NCBI GenBank assembly: GCA_012845835.1 | Contig: JABAKD010000016.1 | Location: 7,399,919 to 7,463,918 of the forward strand | Length of the DNA stretch: 64,000 nucleotides | From: Undaria pinnatifida | Lineage: Eukaryota; Sar; Phaeophyceae; Laminariales; Alariaceae | Direction of reading: 5' to 3' | Shown: positions 12,801-27,800 of the stretch, piece by piece | Layout of the letters: each line of letters begins with the position of its first letter | Numbering within the stretch: the stretch's first letter is position 1 | Position numbers and translations under genes: made by a program | The notes under the pieces: model-generated | What the model saw: only the letters and a program-made list of their open reading frames with translations | What the model was told of the DNA's origin: nothing | Database searches by the model: none

Positions 12801-15800
12801 GGATACGAAGACGGTACAGACTGTATCGATTTGGACGCCTCAGGTACTTTCGGGTTCGCCTTCATTCAATCAGATTCGGAAGTGTCGAAGTATGCTATGT
12901 CTATATCGTCTCCCTCTAACATCAAAACTAAGCATTGTTTTGATTGTAATTTATAACCAATACAAGCTCACCCCCACTCCTATAGTATATATTAGGCAAA
13001 GTGCTTTTCATATGGTATCCCTCGAACATTGAAGTTAGCTATTTTCCTGGAATAGGACGAATTGATTAATTTTCACAACACTACCCCTCAATATTATGCA
13101 TTTTGTCTCCTCCAGTGCCGAACGCAACCACGTAGTACCAGGTGTTACTTAAGAGATTAATTGTACCCCCCCCCCCCGTCTTGTATTTATGTCGTGGGCT
13201 TCTCTGGACCGTTTTTGGTGTATTTTCCACAGCGCAAAAACAGAGTGGACCGCAGAGAGACGTCGGCTGAAGGAAGAGCGTGCACTCTTCGAGGAGGCGG
13301 AACAGAAGGCCAAAGACGAGCTGCTTAGAGCCATGGCCAACAGCAGCCAGGTGGGTGCACCGCTATTGACAACACGGGGTGGGGTATTCATAGCACTGAT
13401 CGTGCGTGCTAACAGTACCAGGTATTGATTTTTTTGTTCTTGTGACCAAAGCTACGGCAGGGGTCGATCACCCATAATAACAACAAGAGATTCGCACAAA
13501 GTAGAAAAAAAAAAGAAATTGCCGTATTGCTCTTCAGCAGAACGGAAGTCTTTTTTTTTCTGTATAAAATAGCTACCATGCCAGTTCAGCCATATTGCGC
13601 GCGGGCTGGGCTCCGGGCTTTTTTTGCCCTCAGCTTTGCGCATACGAAAAGTATAGCGCAAGCGAAGTGTCATTGTCGAAAAAGGCGGCGCGCGCACTGT
13701 TTCGATACGTCGGCAAAAGCCAGACTTCGTACGTAGCCAAATTTATTTTTAGAGCACGTTAAGATTTCGGCAGCTGGCATACCGTCTCCGTCGACCATCA
13801 AAAACAATTGTCTTGACATAGTAGGAACTAACTATTGATAAATCTAACCATCCCCCCTGTATCTTCGAAATCGTCTCCCCCGAAGAGGGAAATTCAGTAG
13901 GCATTCACAAGCGCACTATAGCAGTGAGGGCCCCACCTTATCGCGGTCCCTGTTAGTGCGGGGGTCCCACTTTAATGCTGTTGAAATACGCAATCTCTAG
14001 TCGAATAGGGAGGCTAGAATAATATTTTCACCTCTACACTACGGTGGGGGTCCCGCTTTAGTGCGTGCGGTCTATTGTCTCCCCGATCATCGAAGAATAG
14101 TTAATAAACCACATATGGGACGGTAGTCCCTTCGCAGGTTATCTTCCGTATAATCAGGTGTGGAGACACGCCGAAGTGGGTTATGTGCTTAACCGCACTC
14201 TCGAGGAGTCATAATAGTCTTGAAGGATTATAGTGATAACAAGGCGGTACGATCTGGGAAATAGGGCCTGGTATCCACATCACCCCCCCCGTTTTCAGGC
14301 GTGCAAACGTGCGCGTCTTATAAGAGGTGTTGACTTGGGATTATAGGATCCTAGGAATTCTCAAAACGATCTAGAGAATAGGGCCTGGTATCCACACAAA
14401 TCCCTAATGAAATAATTTGTGAGTACCCCTAAATGTTATGCCTATAGGGGAGTAGTTCATACTCAGTTTAACTATCTTCTGTTGCACTCACCTCTATACC
14501 CCATAACCTACGGCCTTTCGTGAATGCTGTTATCGCCATGTGGATCTTTGCAAACTCATGTGGATTATCACGAATGCGGTTATCGCCAGGCTACTCAGAG
14601 GGCCCGAGCCAGGTGGGAAACGGGCCAAAAGATGGCCATGGAGAAAGCCGCCGCGGAGGCGGTCGAGGAAAGAGAGAAGGCTCTCGAGGACGCGCGACGG
14701 GTAAGTGTATCCATAGCTCTCACATAATCAAAGTACGAATATATCAACATATTCAGGCCTGTATACAAATAGCGGTAATAGATATTTTAGTCATGTCACG
14801 GTTGGAAACGGGGCAGAAGGTGGCCATGCATGGAGAAGGATGCCGCGGAGGCGGTGAAGGGGGCAAAAAAAAACTCTAGTACGGAGGACCATAGCAACTA
14901 GGACCCACAATATACACAAAAACTTGTACATTCCCCTGTTTTTCTGAACCATATTGGGTCCTAATTAATGTGCTCCACCCGTAATAGAGGATTGGCGATG
15001 GGCAAGGGGGTCGAAACATCCTATACTACGCTACACTGCTCTAACACGTGCTACGATAGGACTAGCACTTTGTGGCCATATTATTTTTCTCGCTGACGAA
15101 CAAACTCCACAATATCGTTCGAGTGCCGTACATGGTTTCCAATAGTATTCGTTGCATACCTAGGCCGTGGGGGAGTTCAATGGGGTTTGCATGGTTTTTG
15201 TGGGTGGGGCGTAAGAGCTTCTAAAATGAGGAAACCTCAGAAAATATAAGGCAGATGGTCCAAGATCTATCGTAGCATGCTTCCTTCCTCTCTGTACAAG
15301 TATCTTCCGCTGGATTGCAATGCTCTTTCTCTCTCACCCGGAAGGAGCTGTTGGACTGGATAGATTGCCACCGCCCAAAGGTGTTGATGCATTAAAAAAT
15401 CGCAACCAACGTTGACCATACGAGCAACAGGGCTTCTTTCTGTGAGGCACCAAGCCGTAAAACATCCAGCCTTACAAACGTGGCTTATGCATGAGCACCG
15501 CCCACCTTACCCTTCGGGTTGTCCCTTTTCCCAATGTAGAAAATATACCATACTACTTCGAAGCAGTTGGTCCCTCAAAACGCATGTGCAATTCTAAAGG
15601 GGCTACGCATAGGCGCGTGGTACGATAGCGGCATTAATACTTGTAGAACATTTTCGCTGAAACTTTTCCGAATGAAGGTGCTCCTTAATCGTTTTTAGAG
15701 CCCGGGTATAGCGATCAAAGACATAGCATGTGCGATGTTATCCACTGTTTCCGTCAGTACGCAGCAGCACGAATGGAATCGTGTCGTGCACCTTGTAGCA

Positions 15801-18800
15801 TTACTGCAGTACGGACACGAAGTGCATTACCAATATCCAAGCAGCCCACGTTGCTTCGGATGGTCGATGCCGTAAAAACGTCGGTTTTATTCATTTTTGT
15901 TGCTCTGACGTCTCACGGTTTTTTTCTACAAATATATTCGAAAATTCGTTCTGTTTTTCTACATACAGCATATTTCGTTGCATACCTATTAATACGCTAT
16001 TTCGTTGTATACCTATATAGGCCATGTGGTTGTTCATCGGGGAGTCTTTCTTCGGTAGCTCCCCCAACCTTTCTTTAACGAAATCGCCGGTTTCAAAATC
16101 AGCTCCCGGTCGTATCTCCTGAAACACGGTGTCCCTCGACACCCCGACGTCATCGATCGACAGGCCCTTGCGCACAAGAAAACATATACGTGATACTTTA
16201 TTTTCGATTGTATCCTTCCTTGTGTCGAGCAGCCATGAAGCGTCCGTGAAACAAAACTGCTGTTTTTTTTGGGGGGGGGGCTATCGTAGAATCAGTCCGG
16301 GAAGAAAAAAACAGTTTAGTCTAAAATCAAATCGTTTTTGGGGGGTGAGGTAAAGAGTACTTTATCAATCATTGTTATCAAGCCACCACCTTCAGAAGGC
16401 GAAAAAAAGTGCCAGTGCACCTCTGCCCTAGTAGTATGCGTCATAGGAGAAACGCTGTTCCGAAAAAAACATTTTGCTTTGCTTGACCAGGCGTCCTTCC
16501 CAGCAAAAAAAAGTGAGCTCCGCATGAAAACCAGGAGGCGTTCGCCGTCAATCCTGCGTTCCGTGGCATGTGCGCATGAGCACCGCCCACCCTGCCTATG
16601 CCATTTTAACCGTACGGGAAAACGCTCTTGCCGAAACGCTTCTCGCCTGACCCCTCCCTGCTTTTGATTTTTACCCATCGTACGGGGAAATGACGTATCG
16701 GAACACGCATTCCCTGATTTTTGCTTGACCCCAGGCGTTCGCCCGAGAAAAAAAGCGAGCACTTTTGGAAAACCAGGAAGCGTTTACCGCCCAGGCCGAG
16801 GCCATGACAGACAGGCTGCAGAAGCAAGCGAACGCTTCTTTGCAGCAGGTGAGGTGTTTTTTGTTGTTGAACATTTTTAGAATTTGAGAAAAGCGTCCTA
16901 CTCTATTTTCAAGTATTTTCTCCCCCAAAAAACGTGTATACAGCAGTTTTCTAATCTTTCGAGGCAACATACATATTAAGGGCTTTTCTTAACGAACACA
17001 AAAAACGTCAGGGTTCCTGATAAAAAAAACGTGGCGTTCTCGCGAAAAGTGATATTTGTCCGGAATCCGGACTTTGAATAATTTTTGTTCAACATCCATA
17101 AAAATTGATTTCAGGATCCCTGGCAAAAAAACGTGACTTTTTTATTTTTTGGAAAACGTGACATTTCACAATTTCAAAACGTCAGGAATCGTGACAGTTT
17201 TGTCAAGGTTCGTGATTTTTTTTTGCGTTCGTTCAAGGAACGACCCTAGGCAGAGCTCACGATGCACTTAAGAAGCCAACATACCCCCCCACTTTTTTTA
17301 CAAGCTATATTTTGCTTATGAATACGGTCTTGGCCCCTTCTTACTGCGGTGCCTTGGCATATAACAATACCTGCAATAACGTGCGACCCCGCACTATAAC
17401 GGGATAGTGCAATACGCTGCAACACGATATCGTGGCAAGCGATTGCCACCGCACATCGCTAGAGGGAACCGCGCTAGCGCGGGACCGCGGCTACACTATG
17501 TTCCTACGTAAGCGAGGCGTGTTAACGTGGTTTGCCAGTCCATCGCAATTGAAGACCAGCCCACCTTAAAACGATCGCGGGAAAATACCAGAAAAGCACG
17601 TGACCCTTTTAGAGCCCATACCATGCACATCGACAAAAAATATTCACAAGCGCGTTATTTTACGATGGCGCGAGCGTGCAGCACGCGGCAGTGCACGCTA
17701 TGAGCGTGCGTGTCTTTACCACAGCTACTTGCACTGGAGTTCGACAGCAAAAGTCGTCGTCACCTAAACTCTAGCCGCCCGCGCATTGCTTCGTGTAAAG
17801 ACGCGTGCTACGATAGATGTGCACCACGTTTTCTCTTAATGCTACCCCTCAATTTGGGAGCTTAAGAAGATCTCTATCAAAAACTGATTTGGAGAAAAAT
17901 AAAAAATCTGAGCCGATGAAAAGTCCCATGGGGGCATAGGTACACGACGAGAGTCATGAAAAAAAAAATGGTCCTATTATCGACGATTTTGGGATAAGGA
18001 GTCCCGTCATTCAAAAACCATTGCAGACAAAAAGCGCTACCTCTATCGTAGCACGCGTCTTCGTTAAACGCTGTTATTGTCCGTTTTTTCGTTATCTTGT
18101 TCAATTTTTGCGTGTGAAGTCTGCAGCCCCCCAAAAAGGTCAATTCACCCCGTCCGTTGTTTTCCCGCTCCAACGCGTGTTACGATGAGGCTATTATTAA
18201 TAATAGACTATAGTACGTTTTGGCAAAAAAAAGAAAAGGAAAAAATGACGGGTTCTACAATACGAGAGGTAACACTTTTGAGCTAAAACGCTTTTTTCTT
18301 GAATTCCGGGGCTTGGCCTGACCCGAAATCGTTGGGAGGTTATTTTATTGTTGTGTGATCTTACGTTTTTTGGTAACACCTTCGTAGGCCTTGGTTTTTT
18401 CTTCATCGAGTTGCGTTTTCGGTTTGCTACTGAATCAGTTTATGGGTGAGGTATAGAGAGAGCTCCTGAAGTGAGGAAGGGAACCTCAGGCAATCGTTTG
18501 GTGCGCTGATGCCCGTACGTAGCACACGCCAACTACCAAATATCCTTGTGGCGGATGATATTTCGTTATATGCCTAGGCCGTAGTGTGGGATTCATTTTT
18601 TCATCGAACTAAGCGTGCCACACTTTACTCGAAAGGTGAATGTTTTGGGTGAGGAATATAAAGTGTTCATGTGAAGAAGAAAGAAACAAGATATTTCAGT
18701 GTTCCGCCTGACTCATCCCACGGTTGGGGTGCAGCGGAAAAATTTGAGCCCCTAACGTGAGGGGGCTCAATATCTCAACCAAAACATGACTCCGAAGGCA

Positions 18801-21800
18801 TTCGTTCGCACAATCTAATCAACGCGTCTATGTGCTAGTCCTGAAAACAACCATTGTACTCGTGAAAATATCAGACCAACCTATAGAACCTCACTTGAGG
18901 AGCTCAACCGGACACAAACGTTATTAGATAAACCAACAACTGCAACCCATATCGTAGGATGACTCCCCTGCCATAGCGTACTTCCCCCGGACAACGCGTC
19001 AAAGGCCTTTCTGCTGTTCCCTGTGGTTTAAACCATCAGTGAACACTGCTGTTTTTGCATAGTGCCGCACGCCGAGGAAAATGTTCACGGGTAGTTCTCT
19101 TACGCCTTCGTACAAACTTCCACATAAACATCGGACGAACTGATCACGATCTAAATGGTCTATGAACATATCCTACATATATACGGAGTATGTCGTTATG
19201 ATATGCTGTACTGGATCTGTACGGTATAGATCCATCGCCGGAAAACGTCGTGCCCTGTAACACGTCATCCGGCTCCCACCCTCCTGCACGATCCAGAGGC
19301 CAAGCGCAGATCATATAGGGTGTCAAAGGATCTACCTGCCCTGAGCGATATAGCTAATGAACAGGGACCTTATTATGTGCCCTACGAGTGCGAGCCTACT
19401 ACGACTGCCTTCTTCGATGCAGCAGGACAGCAGGATATATCATTTCTTTTTACGCGACAACAACAGCAGTAGTCGCATCCTCAAAGCATATATACATTGT
19501 CATTGCGATTCGCACGGTGTCAAGAGATTTGCTGTTGTCATGACTTGGAGTATGTTGCACGGACTACGTAGCATGACAAAAAAAAACAGAGCGTTCGCTT
19601 CGTTTTCTCGTGCAAGACTCAAGATCGCCCGCCCATCACCTACAGCAAAACAACGTGTTTACGACGCACGCTACGGTAGTGGTTCACCATGTTTTTCCTA
19701 GGGCGCCTCACTCGTACACCTCTATACCTCTCCATAAACCCCCCAAAAAACGATTCAGGCCAAAATCGAACTGCTACCGGTCGAACAAATTCCATGGCCT
19801 TGTTAGTAGCATCCAATCAATGAGTTACTGCAAAAACAAAAGGAGCAAAAAAAATCCAACGATTTTGGGTCAAAGATCTCTGTCGGAAAACGTTTGCAGC
19901 CAAGAGTGCTGCCCCCATCGAAACATGACCGCCCCCGTCCACTCCCCGACTCATTTCACCCACCCACCCACCCATCCGCCTACATCCAATTTCCGGAACG
20001 CTTCCAATGTACAGGTCAAGGATTTACACGCGGAGACGCAGCTGGAGAAGGATCGACTCGCCACGGAGCTTGCTGGCTGTCGAAAGGCGCTCAAGGTGAG
20101 GCAGACAACCCCATACCCTGGTCTGCGCTGCATACAAGTAATGTGATACAGTAGGGGTCTACTAGTAAGGCGGTGGTGTGCCAGCGCGGTATACCCGGGG
20201 AAAGACGCCTTATTCATTCCACGTTATGAGTGCGATTCCTCGGTTGCGCCAAGCCATTTTTGACCGTCTTATATAGGGATACCGCCTTACTCGGACCGCC
20301 TTGTTGGGAGACCCCTGCTGTAGAGCTATGTGAATAAGTCAATTGCGGGGGAGGGGGGGGTAATCGTGTCATGCATGGCCCTGGTCCTTGGGGCAATGGA
20401 TCTCTGCATATCTACAATGCCGTGACGGTGTAAGTCGATTTTCCACCGGACCAGACAGACATACACGTCTTGCACCAGGCGTGTTAGCGCCGTGAGGTGC
20501 TCAGCGAACCGCGTGAAAGGGCGAGCTGCATCCTACGAAGCGAAGAAACCGCTTGCGAGGCGGACTTGGGCACCTTGTGCGTACATTCCTGAGTATGGAT
20601 GACATGTCAACGGGGTGGGGCGCCGGCTTACCTATTTTTGTTTGCCTACCTTACGTAGCAATATGACCGTTGACCACGCATCCCTTCCGAAACGGAGAAT
20701 CGTTCTTACTCGTGAGAGAGAGACACCTCCAACATTTGGGTACCTGAGGTGGTGGGGGGGGGGAGGGGGGGGTTACACGCCCTCTGTTCCATCCCCTCTT
20801 AGAATTCATGACTTATCTGCGTCGTATACGTTAGTCCTGCAGCAACCATTCACCCTACACCGCGTATTTGCCGCTACCACCATACCGCATTCACCTGTTC
20901 TCTTAGCTCCCGTGGTTGACATTTATGCTCTCCTCCCCCCCACCCCTCTCTACTGCGATTCCCTACCTGCCTTCTTGTGCTTTGCTCGTTCGGGATATAT
21001 TATTTTGCTACATATATAGTGACGGGCGATAAGTCGCTTGATTCTAAGCACACGTACGTGTTTTCGTCGTACGGGACAATATCCCAAAGAGCGCATGAAG
21101 CTGCAGGAGTCCGAAAGCCACCCTCCGTGTTTTCGTACGAGCATGACGTAGACTAAACGTTTACTCCCACAGTTCAACCTAGCCTCCTGTCTCCTGGCAA
21201 TCGACAACTTTATGTGCGTCGTTTCCGCCCTTTTGGGATACATCGCTGCACACATGACGTGCGCTATGATACGACAGAGGTTTTACTGGCACTTTTTTTT
21301 GGCGTTTTTTTGCTTCTTACAATTCGGGCAGGCCCACCTTAACCCCAAATCGTCGGAAACGTCGTTGCTTTTTCTCAGCCTTGACTTTTTTTTTTCTCTT
21401 TTCTTTTTTCTTTTCTATCCTCCGGCGGATGGGGAAAAATACAGGTTAAGCTCACCACACTTCCACGTATGTTCATACACATCGTGTGTCGATTCAATTC
21501 AACTGCCTTCGCAATCCAGCGCTAGCTGGCGTGTCCTTCGGTTCCCACTATAGCGATAGCGTGAGCTGTCCCTACGGCGGTCCCTGTTACTACTCCGGCA
21601 GCGCAAGCTACAGTTTTATACGGATGCGTGAGGCTTTTTTTTTGCTTCTGAAATTACGGGCAGGTCCACCTTGATCCAAAATCGTCGGGAAAGTCGTTGC
21701 TTTTTCTCAGTCTTGACGTGTTTTTTTTTTGTATACCTAGGCCATCGGGTTGCTTTTCTTCAGTTTTTCTCTAAGCCAACTTGTGGGTGAGGACGGCTCC

Positions 21801-24800
21801 TTAGGAAAAAAAACACCTTGGTGTGCCTCTGGCGTACCGTGCGTCACGTATCGGGATCACTATTAATAGAGTCGCTTGCCGTTACATATATATATGTCTA
21901 TGCCAGCTCGTTGCGTGGGATATCGTACCGTCCCAAAACAAGGTACCTTATTAATAGCACTCATTCGAGAAAAAAGGTTGACATCCTCTTGTTTGTTGTA
22001 TCTAACCCCAACCTTAACCCAATCAAGCTTATCAACTATATGCAGGGATACTTCTCTTCGTCTCGTGTACATACTGTGCCTCGACCATTGGTATATGGAA
22101 CAGCAAGCGGTAAGTTTTGCTGTCCCAAGCAGAACGCGCTCACTGTCACAGGAGTCCGGAAATAACCCTCCTGTGCATTGAAATAGGACGCGAAAACCTT
22201 ACAATTCTCTGTCTTGCGTTTCCGTTCACTGCAGGTTAACGAATACACGCTGCTTTTTCTGCTGCTAGCTACCATGCCACATTTTGTTTCGCAGGATGTT
22301 TCACGGTCATTCCTCTTTGCACTTTGCTCGTTAGCAAAATACCAGATAAATATATATATATATATCATTCGCTACGCAAAATATTGGTTGTTGATATTCA
22401 TCCTGTCAACATCCATAGAATTCATATATATATTCAAAGGATAATACGTCTGTAGACTCGAGCGGCCCGCGTGTCACACAGCTCGCAAATATGACTATCT
22501 AGCCCAAAATTGTCGAACTCACATCTGACGTATATATTTTATTTTACTTGAAAGTATGAAAAAATGCACTTCAGCTGTGAGATCAACCAAAAATGTTTTT
22601 GATCAAACCTCAGCTTTGCAAGCTGCGTGTGATACTTCGATTGCGCGTGTGACGGAGTGTGTATACCCTCGTGAACGACAAAGGCCGGCGACCCTCCTGC
22701 TAATGCCAGGGTCATCAGGACTAAGACACTTTGCCTTGTTCTGCGCTCGGCAACTGTATAACCCACATTGAGGGGGACAAACACAGACATCTATTTTATA
22801 TACTATGACGAGCAATGTGACGATTGCTCCTTCTAAAACATGTCATGCTCGAGCTCGCCGTATGAGAACGACCCCAAATGGTCGCTTGCTCCTAAACACA
22901 CTGGTGTGCGTTTTCCGCCGTACGGGATAAAAATAACGCCTCGACCAACGCATTCACCGCAGGACTCGGAAACGACCTTACGGCGCGTTGAGGAGGACGC
23001 GAAAGAGCTATCGGTGTCGAACTCCCTCCGGCATTGGAGACTGGCCACTGCAGCCCTTCAGCTGCGCATTCAGAACAAAAAGGTGCGAGCAGGACCAGAA
23101 GCAAGGACAGGCCTACGTAGCGTGTATGTGTACGGTTCGAAGCAAGTCGATAAGGGAAGAAAATGCTGAACTCTTCTCACGATAGAACAGAAGCAAAGGC
23201 ATCCATCGCAGTGGGGATGGGGGGGGGAGTGCCCACTACGTGACCACGGGTCTGAGGTTTTGAGCGGGAGGGGTCTGGAGCTATTCGCGCAACGATGTTA
23301 GATGGAATGGGGAAAACAAACTAACAAACAAGCAAACAACATGCGACTAGATGCGACGAGTGCTGCATTTGCACCAGCTGGTGCAAGCTACCGCGGTCGA
23401 TCCCGGGCCGCTATACACTATACCAGCACAGCAGCGCAAGAACAAGTTAATTCTTCAAAGTACACTGGAGAGAAAGGCGGGTCAAGGCAAGCCTGGACCA
23501 TTACGCTCAAACATTGCAGAACATTTTTCAGCGTTCTTTCAGTGTACCACTCAACCCTTTTCCCCCTCTACCCCCCCCGCCCCCACTCGACCCTTCCCTT
23601 CTATATCGCCTCCCTCGCAGGTGGAAAAAATGAATGCACTCGAACTATGTCCTGAATTACACCAGTATGAAATAATACATTATTTCCTCCCCGCACAGCT
23701 ACGTAGACTACAAAATAATTAAATCTACGATCCAATTGTTAAATGTCTTACTAAATGTATTCCCTCCCCACGGCCACCTACTCCCTCCCCCCTCCCCCCT
23801 CTTTTCTGCGTCTTCACTTTACCTCCGCCCCCCCCCCCGCTTCACATCTTCGTGCTACCACCCCCCCCTTTTTCTACACCCTCACTCCCTCACTCTGCCC
23901 TGCCCCCCCCCCTGTTTCCACCGTCAATTTACCCCCGCCTCCCGTTCCCCTTTCTACATCCTGCCATCGAGACGTAACTGAAAGAAAACATCTGTAGGTC
24001 CATGGCCTTAAGGTCTCGGGCCATGCATCATATCATTACACTCCCCACCCCACCCCCTTCTTACGTCAAACGACTAAGACTAACAACAAATGAGTACGCC
24101 CCCCCCCCCCTTTCTACATCGAATGACTAAGACCAGCAACAAATGAGTACCCCCCCCCCCCCTCCCTCCCGAACATTTTACTCCGCACAGGGGGAATGAT
24201 CGTATCATATACTGGTAGTGTTTATGGCAATTAGGCAGTTACATGGCACTCCCATTGCTGTCTCTGGAAGTGGCCATACCGAAAATTAAATCGAGTCATT
24301 GAAGCTATCATCCATATGCAAGTCCGCCTTCCAAGGCGGTTCGTAGTAGGATGCAGCTCACCCTTCATGCGACCCGCCGAGCACCTAAGGGCGATTCGCG
24401 CTTGATGCAAGCAATGTCTGCCTGGTCGGCGAAAGCCCGGCATGCTCCTTCCCGGCATAGTAGGGATGCGAGGGTCACACCACTACGGTCGAACGACTAC
24501 GGCCATGCATGGATATCGAGTGCACCCCCCTCTCTACATCAAGTGATCAAGATAGGCAAAACAACAGTACGCCCCCCCCCCCCCCCTCTACATCCTAACT
24601 CCCCCCCCCCCCCCCCTCCCCCCCCCCTTCTTCCTACATCCTGCCATCGCGATGCGTACGAAACAAAACACCCAGTCACTGGAACATTTGCGCAAAGAAG
24701 CGGCGCAGCGGGAGGAAGAGGCCGATAAATCGTTCGAAGAGCAAAAACTAGCACTATCTGCAAACGTTGAGGAGTTGCTAGGGTTGGCGTTCGACTCAAG

Positions 24801-27800
24801 GAAGCGTTTTGCAGAGATGCAGGAGACCCTGGTCAATCACAAGCGAGAGGTGAGAACCATTAGTCGTGTACAAGGTTTTATAAAGCGGGGATTAACGTGG
24901 GGAATAAATCATTTGTCGAGGAAGGGTTAGGGAGTTGTTAAATAGTTTATTGTTTGGAGGAGCGGGTAACTAGTTCATTATTTGAGAGTTGGGGGGAGGG
25001 AGGGCGATAAAACACAGCTCGTGAAATATCTGCCACACATCTACCCGTTCGAGGGGAAAACGCAAGCCCTGCCTGCGAACTTTGAGGAATTGCATGAACT
25101 GGGGTTCGACTCTACCGGCGGCTTTGCGGAGATGCAGGACACACTCCTGGTCAACCACAAGCTCGAGGTAAATATCACAGTGTACAAAGATGTGTACACT
25201 ATGCGTTCGAAGGGCGGGGGGGGGGGGGAGGGGAAGTCTTTATCGTCCCATGGCCGTGAATCCTCGCATCCTTACGATACCGGAACGGAGCGCATCTGAT
25301 TTGCACCAAGCACGAAACGCCGTAAGAGCTGACGGGCGGATGAAGCAACCAATTGATTAACTTCAAGTTTTTTCACGGGTCATGACCCGAGCCGTCGGGT
25401 CTAGCTAGTTGGGTCGGGGCGGGTCGGGTCACCCTCTGACGCGGCCCGAGCCCCGAGAAACGACCCAGCCGGTACAAAAAAAATACCAGGGTATGTGATG
25501 AATTTTTTGCATCCAGGGGAGACGATACCGGAGTTCCATCACGGGTGGCATGCTCCTTCGTGGGGATGGAAGCATGCTGCGTCCTTCGTTCCGCACATAA
25601 TAAGCCAAAACGTTGGGAGTTGTCGGTAACCTCCCCCCGCCTAGGGCCTTATTGATACTGGTACACAAGTTTGGCGGGTACAAGACAGACGTAAAATAAA
25701 ATACCTGGTATAGAAGAAAGGGAAAGGCTGGCGCTAAGAAATAAGGTGAAAGAGGAGAAACATTTAGAGATAAACGTGGGGATTGAGGGAAGATATTGGA
25801 ATGAAAACGTACCTGCATGGCCCAATGGACTACGCAAAAAATCTGAAACTGCGATTTCGTGTAGGAGACCTGGATCTACCAGAAAGAAGAAAGAGATATA
25901 TCAGTAGTCGGGAGAAGGAGGACGCGGATGCACACGTGTGTCCGCGTGGCACAGCAATAGAGAGTAGGACTCACATCGTAGAAGAATGTGAAAATGTACA
26001 AGGAGGAACGAGATGTGTTAGAGGAAGAGATGAGGAAATTAGACGCATGTGACATGGAGGAGTTTGGTAGACTAGAGAGTAGCGAGAGAACGATCGCTAT
26101 CTGAGGAGATAGATGGTGGCCGCAGACGGCGAAACAGGACGAGGATAGGATAAGCAAACAGGTTTTATGCAATATATGGAAAAAGCGTAACGAGCGCCCA
26201 AACGTTAGAGGTGTCTCTATTAGGAATAGGAACGGTGCTCCGTCTCGGAAGGGATGCGTGGTCAATGGTCAAATGACTTAAGGCAAGGAACAAACGAGTA
26301 CCCCCCCCCCCCGGGGGTCAGGGGCGGGATTGCAGAACGCAATCAATCGTGATTCTTACTTGGCTACGATCGATACCGGATTATCGTAGCCTCCCCGCAA
26401 AAACATAGACATGCCGATCTCGCCCTGATCGAACTTACAACAAAGGTAATAATGAACCAGTTATTTTCATGCGACAAGTGATTCGAGGATTGTTCATTCG
26501 TTAATTTGGTTAATTTGTCATTTTTCGTGTTCCGGGAGACGATACTTCGAAGTATAGATTTAGTGTCGGCTTTTGGCTTTCGCCTGTGGCCCATCCTTCT
26601 ATCTACGCGCGACTCTCTCTCTACCAATGCCCATTTTTTTGTAAACCTCACGGTCATTCTCGAGCTTCTGGACAAGCCGTGGTCACAGGTTGTCGTCTCT
26701 TCTCCCGCCCGGAATACGCTCAGCCTTCATTTTTTTCGCACAGATAGTTCAGAAACGCCACTTTTCGTCGATCTTCGTCGAATTGTGCTAACTCATGCTC
26801 TCGTGTATCACACCTTCACGCCTCCTCGCTATGGCAGGTGCTAATTGACCACAAGGTGCAAAGCTCGAGCTTGCACAAGGAGCTCGACAGCCTTGCAAGA
26901 GACCGCGAACAGGTAACTGATACCTACCAGCACTATTTTATTGAGTTAGTGATGCGCGACACGCACACCACGAGACAGATGTATGTACCCAGATGTCTCT
27001 GAGGCTCCTTCACCTTCAGAGAGCGCTCCATCCATTTGCCACACCGGAAAAAAACAAACAAAAAAACTGATTTTTGATGAAAAAACCCCGCGAAAGTGCT
27101 ATATAGCAATCCGACGAGAAAGCCCTTACCGGACTGCACGAATCTTCTTCCATGAAAACGGCGAAAGTGCTACATAGCAGTCCCGTGAAAAGTAAATCCT
27201 CATGGGCCTAGGTTATACCGCAACACAAGTAAACGATATTCCAACGATGTTGGAGAATTTTGAGCATGTGTGTAATGAGGCGGTAACATCTAGGGGGAAG
27301 AGGACCTGATATCCACACAACGAAATCGTTAATTGAGGAGCCCGGCCGATCCCTGCTTAGGGGTGAAGCAGAAGTTTCCGAGCATGCTAACGTGGTTGGA
27401 GCTCGACATCTCGCCCGAATCAGGACCTTCGAAGACATCCGTTCGCGCAACCCGGCCAGTATTATATTATTTGCGCTACAGCTACAGTAGTCCTACCACA
27501 AATGGACTCGTAAAAATTTCACACTAACCGACAGTCAGGAGCTCAACCGGTCAAAAACGTTTGGCCCAGTAATGCTACCCGTACCGTGGGACGACTCACA
27601 TACACATACACCCCATCCTAGCACGCTTCACGCACGCCTGGGAATGTTTTACGACGACGATCTTGACGTGGTTATTTTCCACTTCCGCCTGCCCTGTATT
27701 TTAATCTCCGCCCTCACATTCCGGCATATCCTCCTCTATCCCCCCCTTTTTTGAATAGCACTCCCGTTTCGGCGGGAACGAATTACTTGGGGGGGGGGGG

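Larger units (their letters stand above)
16849..20014. other. Largest intron of the coiled-coil gene
   Basis: It contains family A elements (17799-18060, ~18180-18690, ~19650-19930), a cactatagcggg repeat near 17340-17520 and unassigned AT-rich sequence. No exon passes the splice and phase tests. Confidence 0.5.

Noticed and set aside
22046-22109. Exon-like segment between an atgcag acceptor and a gcg/gtaagt donor
   Set aside because: Its 64-nt length breaks the phase of the surrounding phase 0 exons and the peptide is not coiled-coil-like.
23432-23490. Exon-like segment after ccagcacag with a helical peptide (QRKNKLILQSTLERK)
   Set aside because: The acceptor is good, but no donor leaves phase 0; kept only as a weak candidate for an alternative exon.
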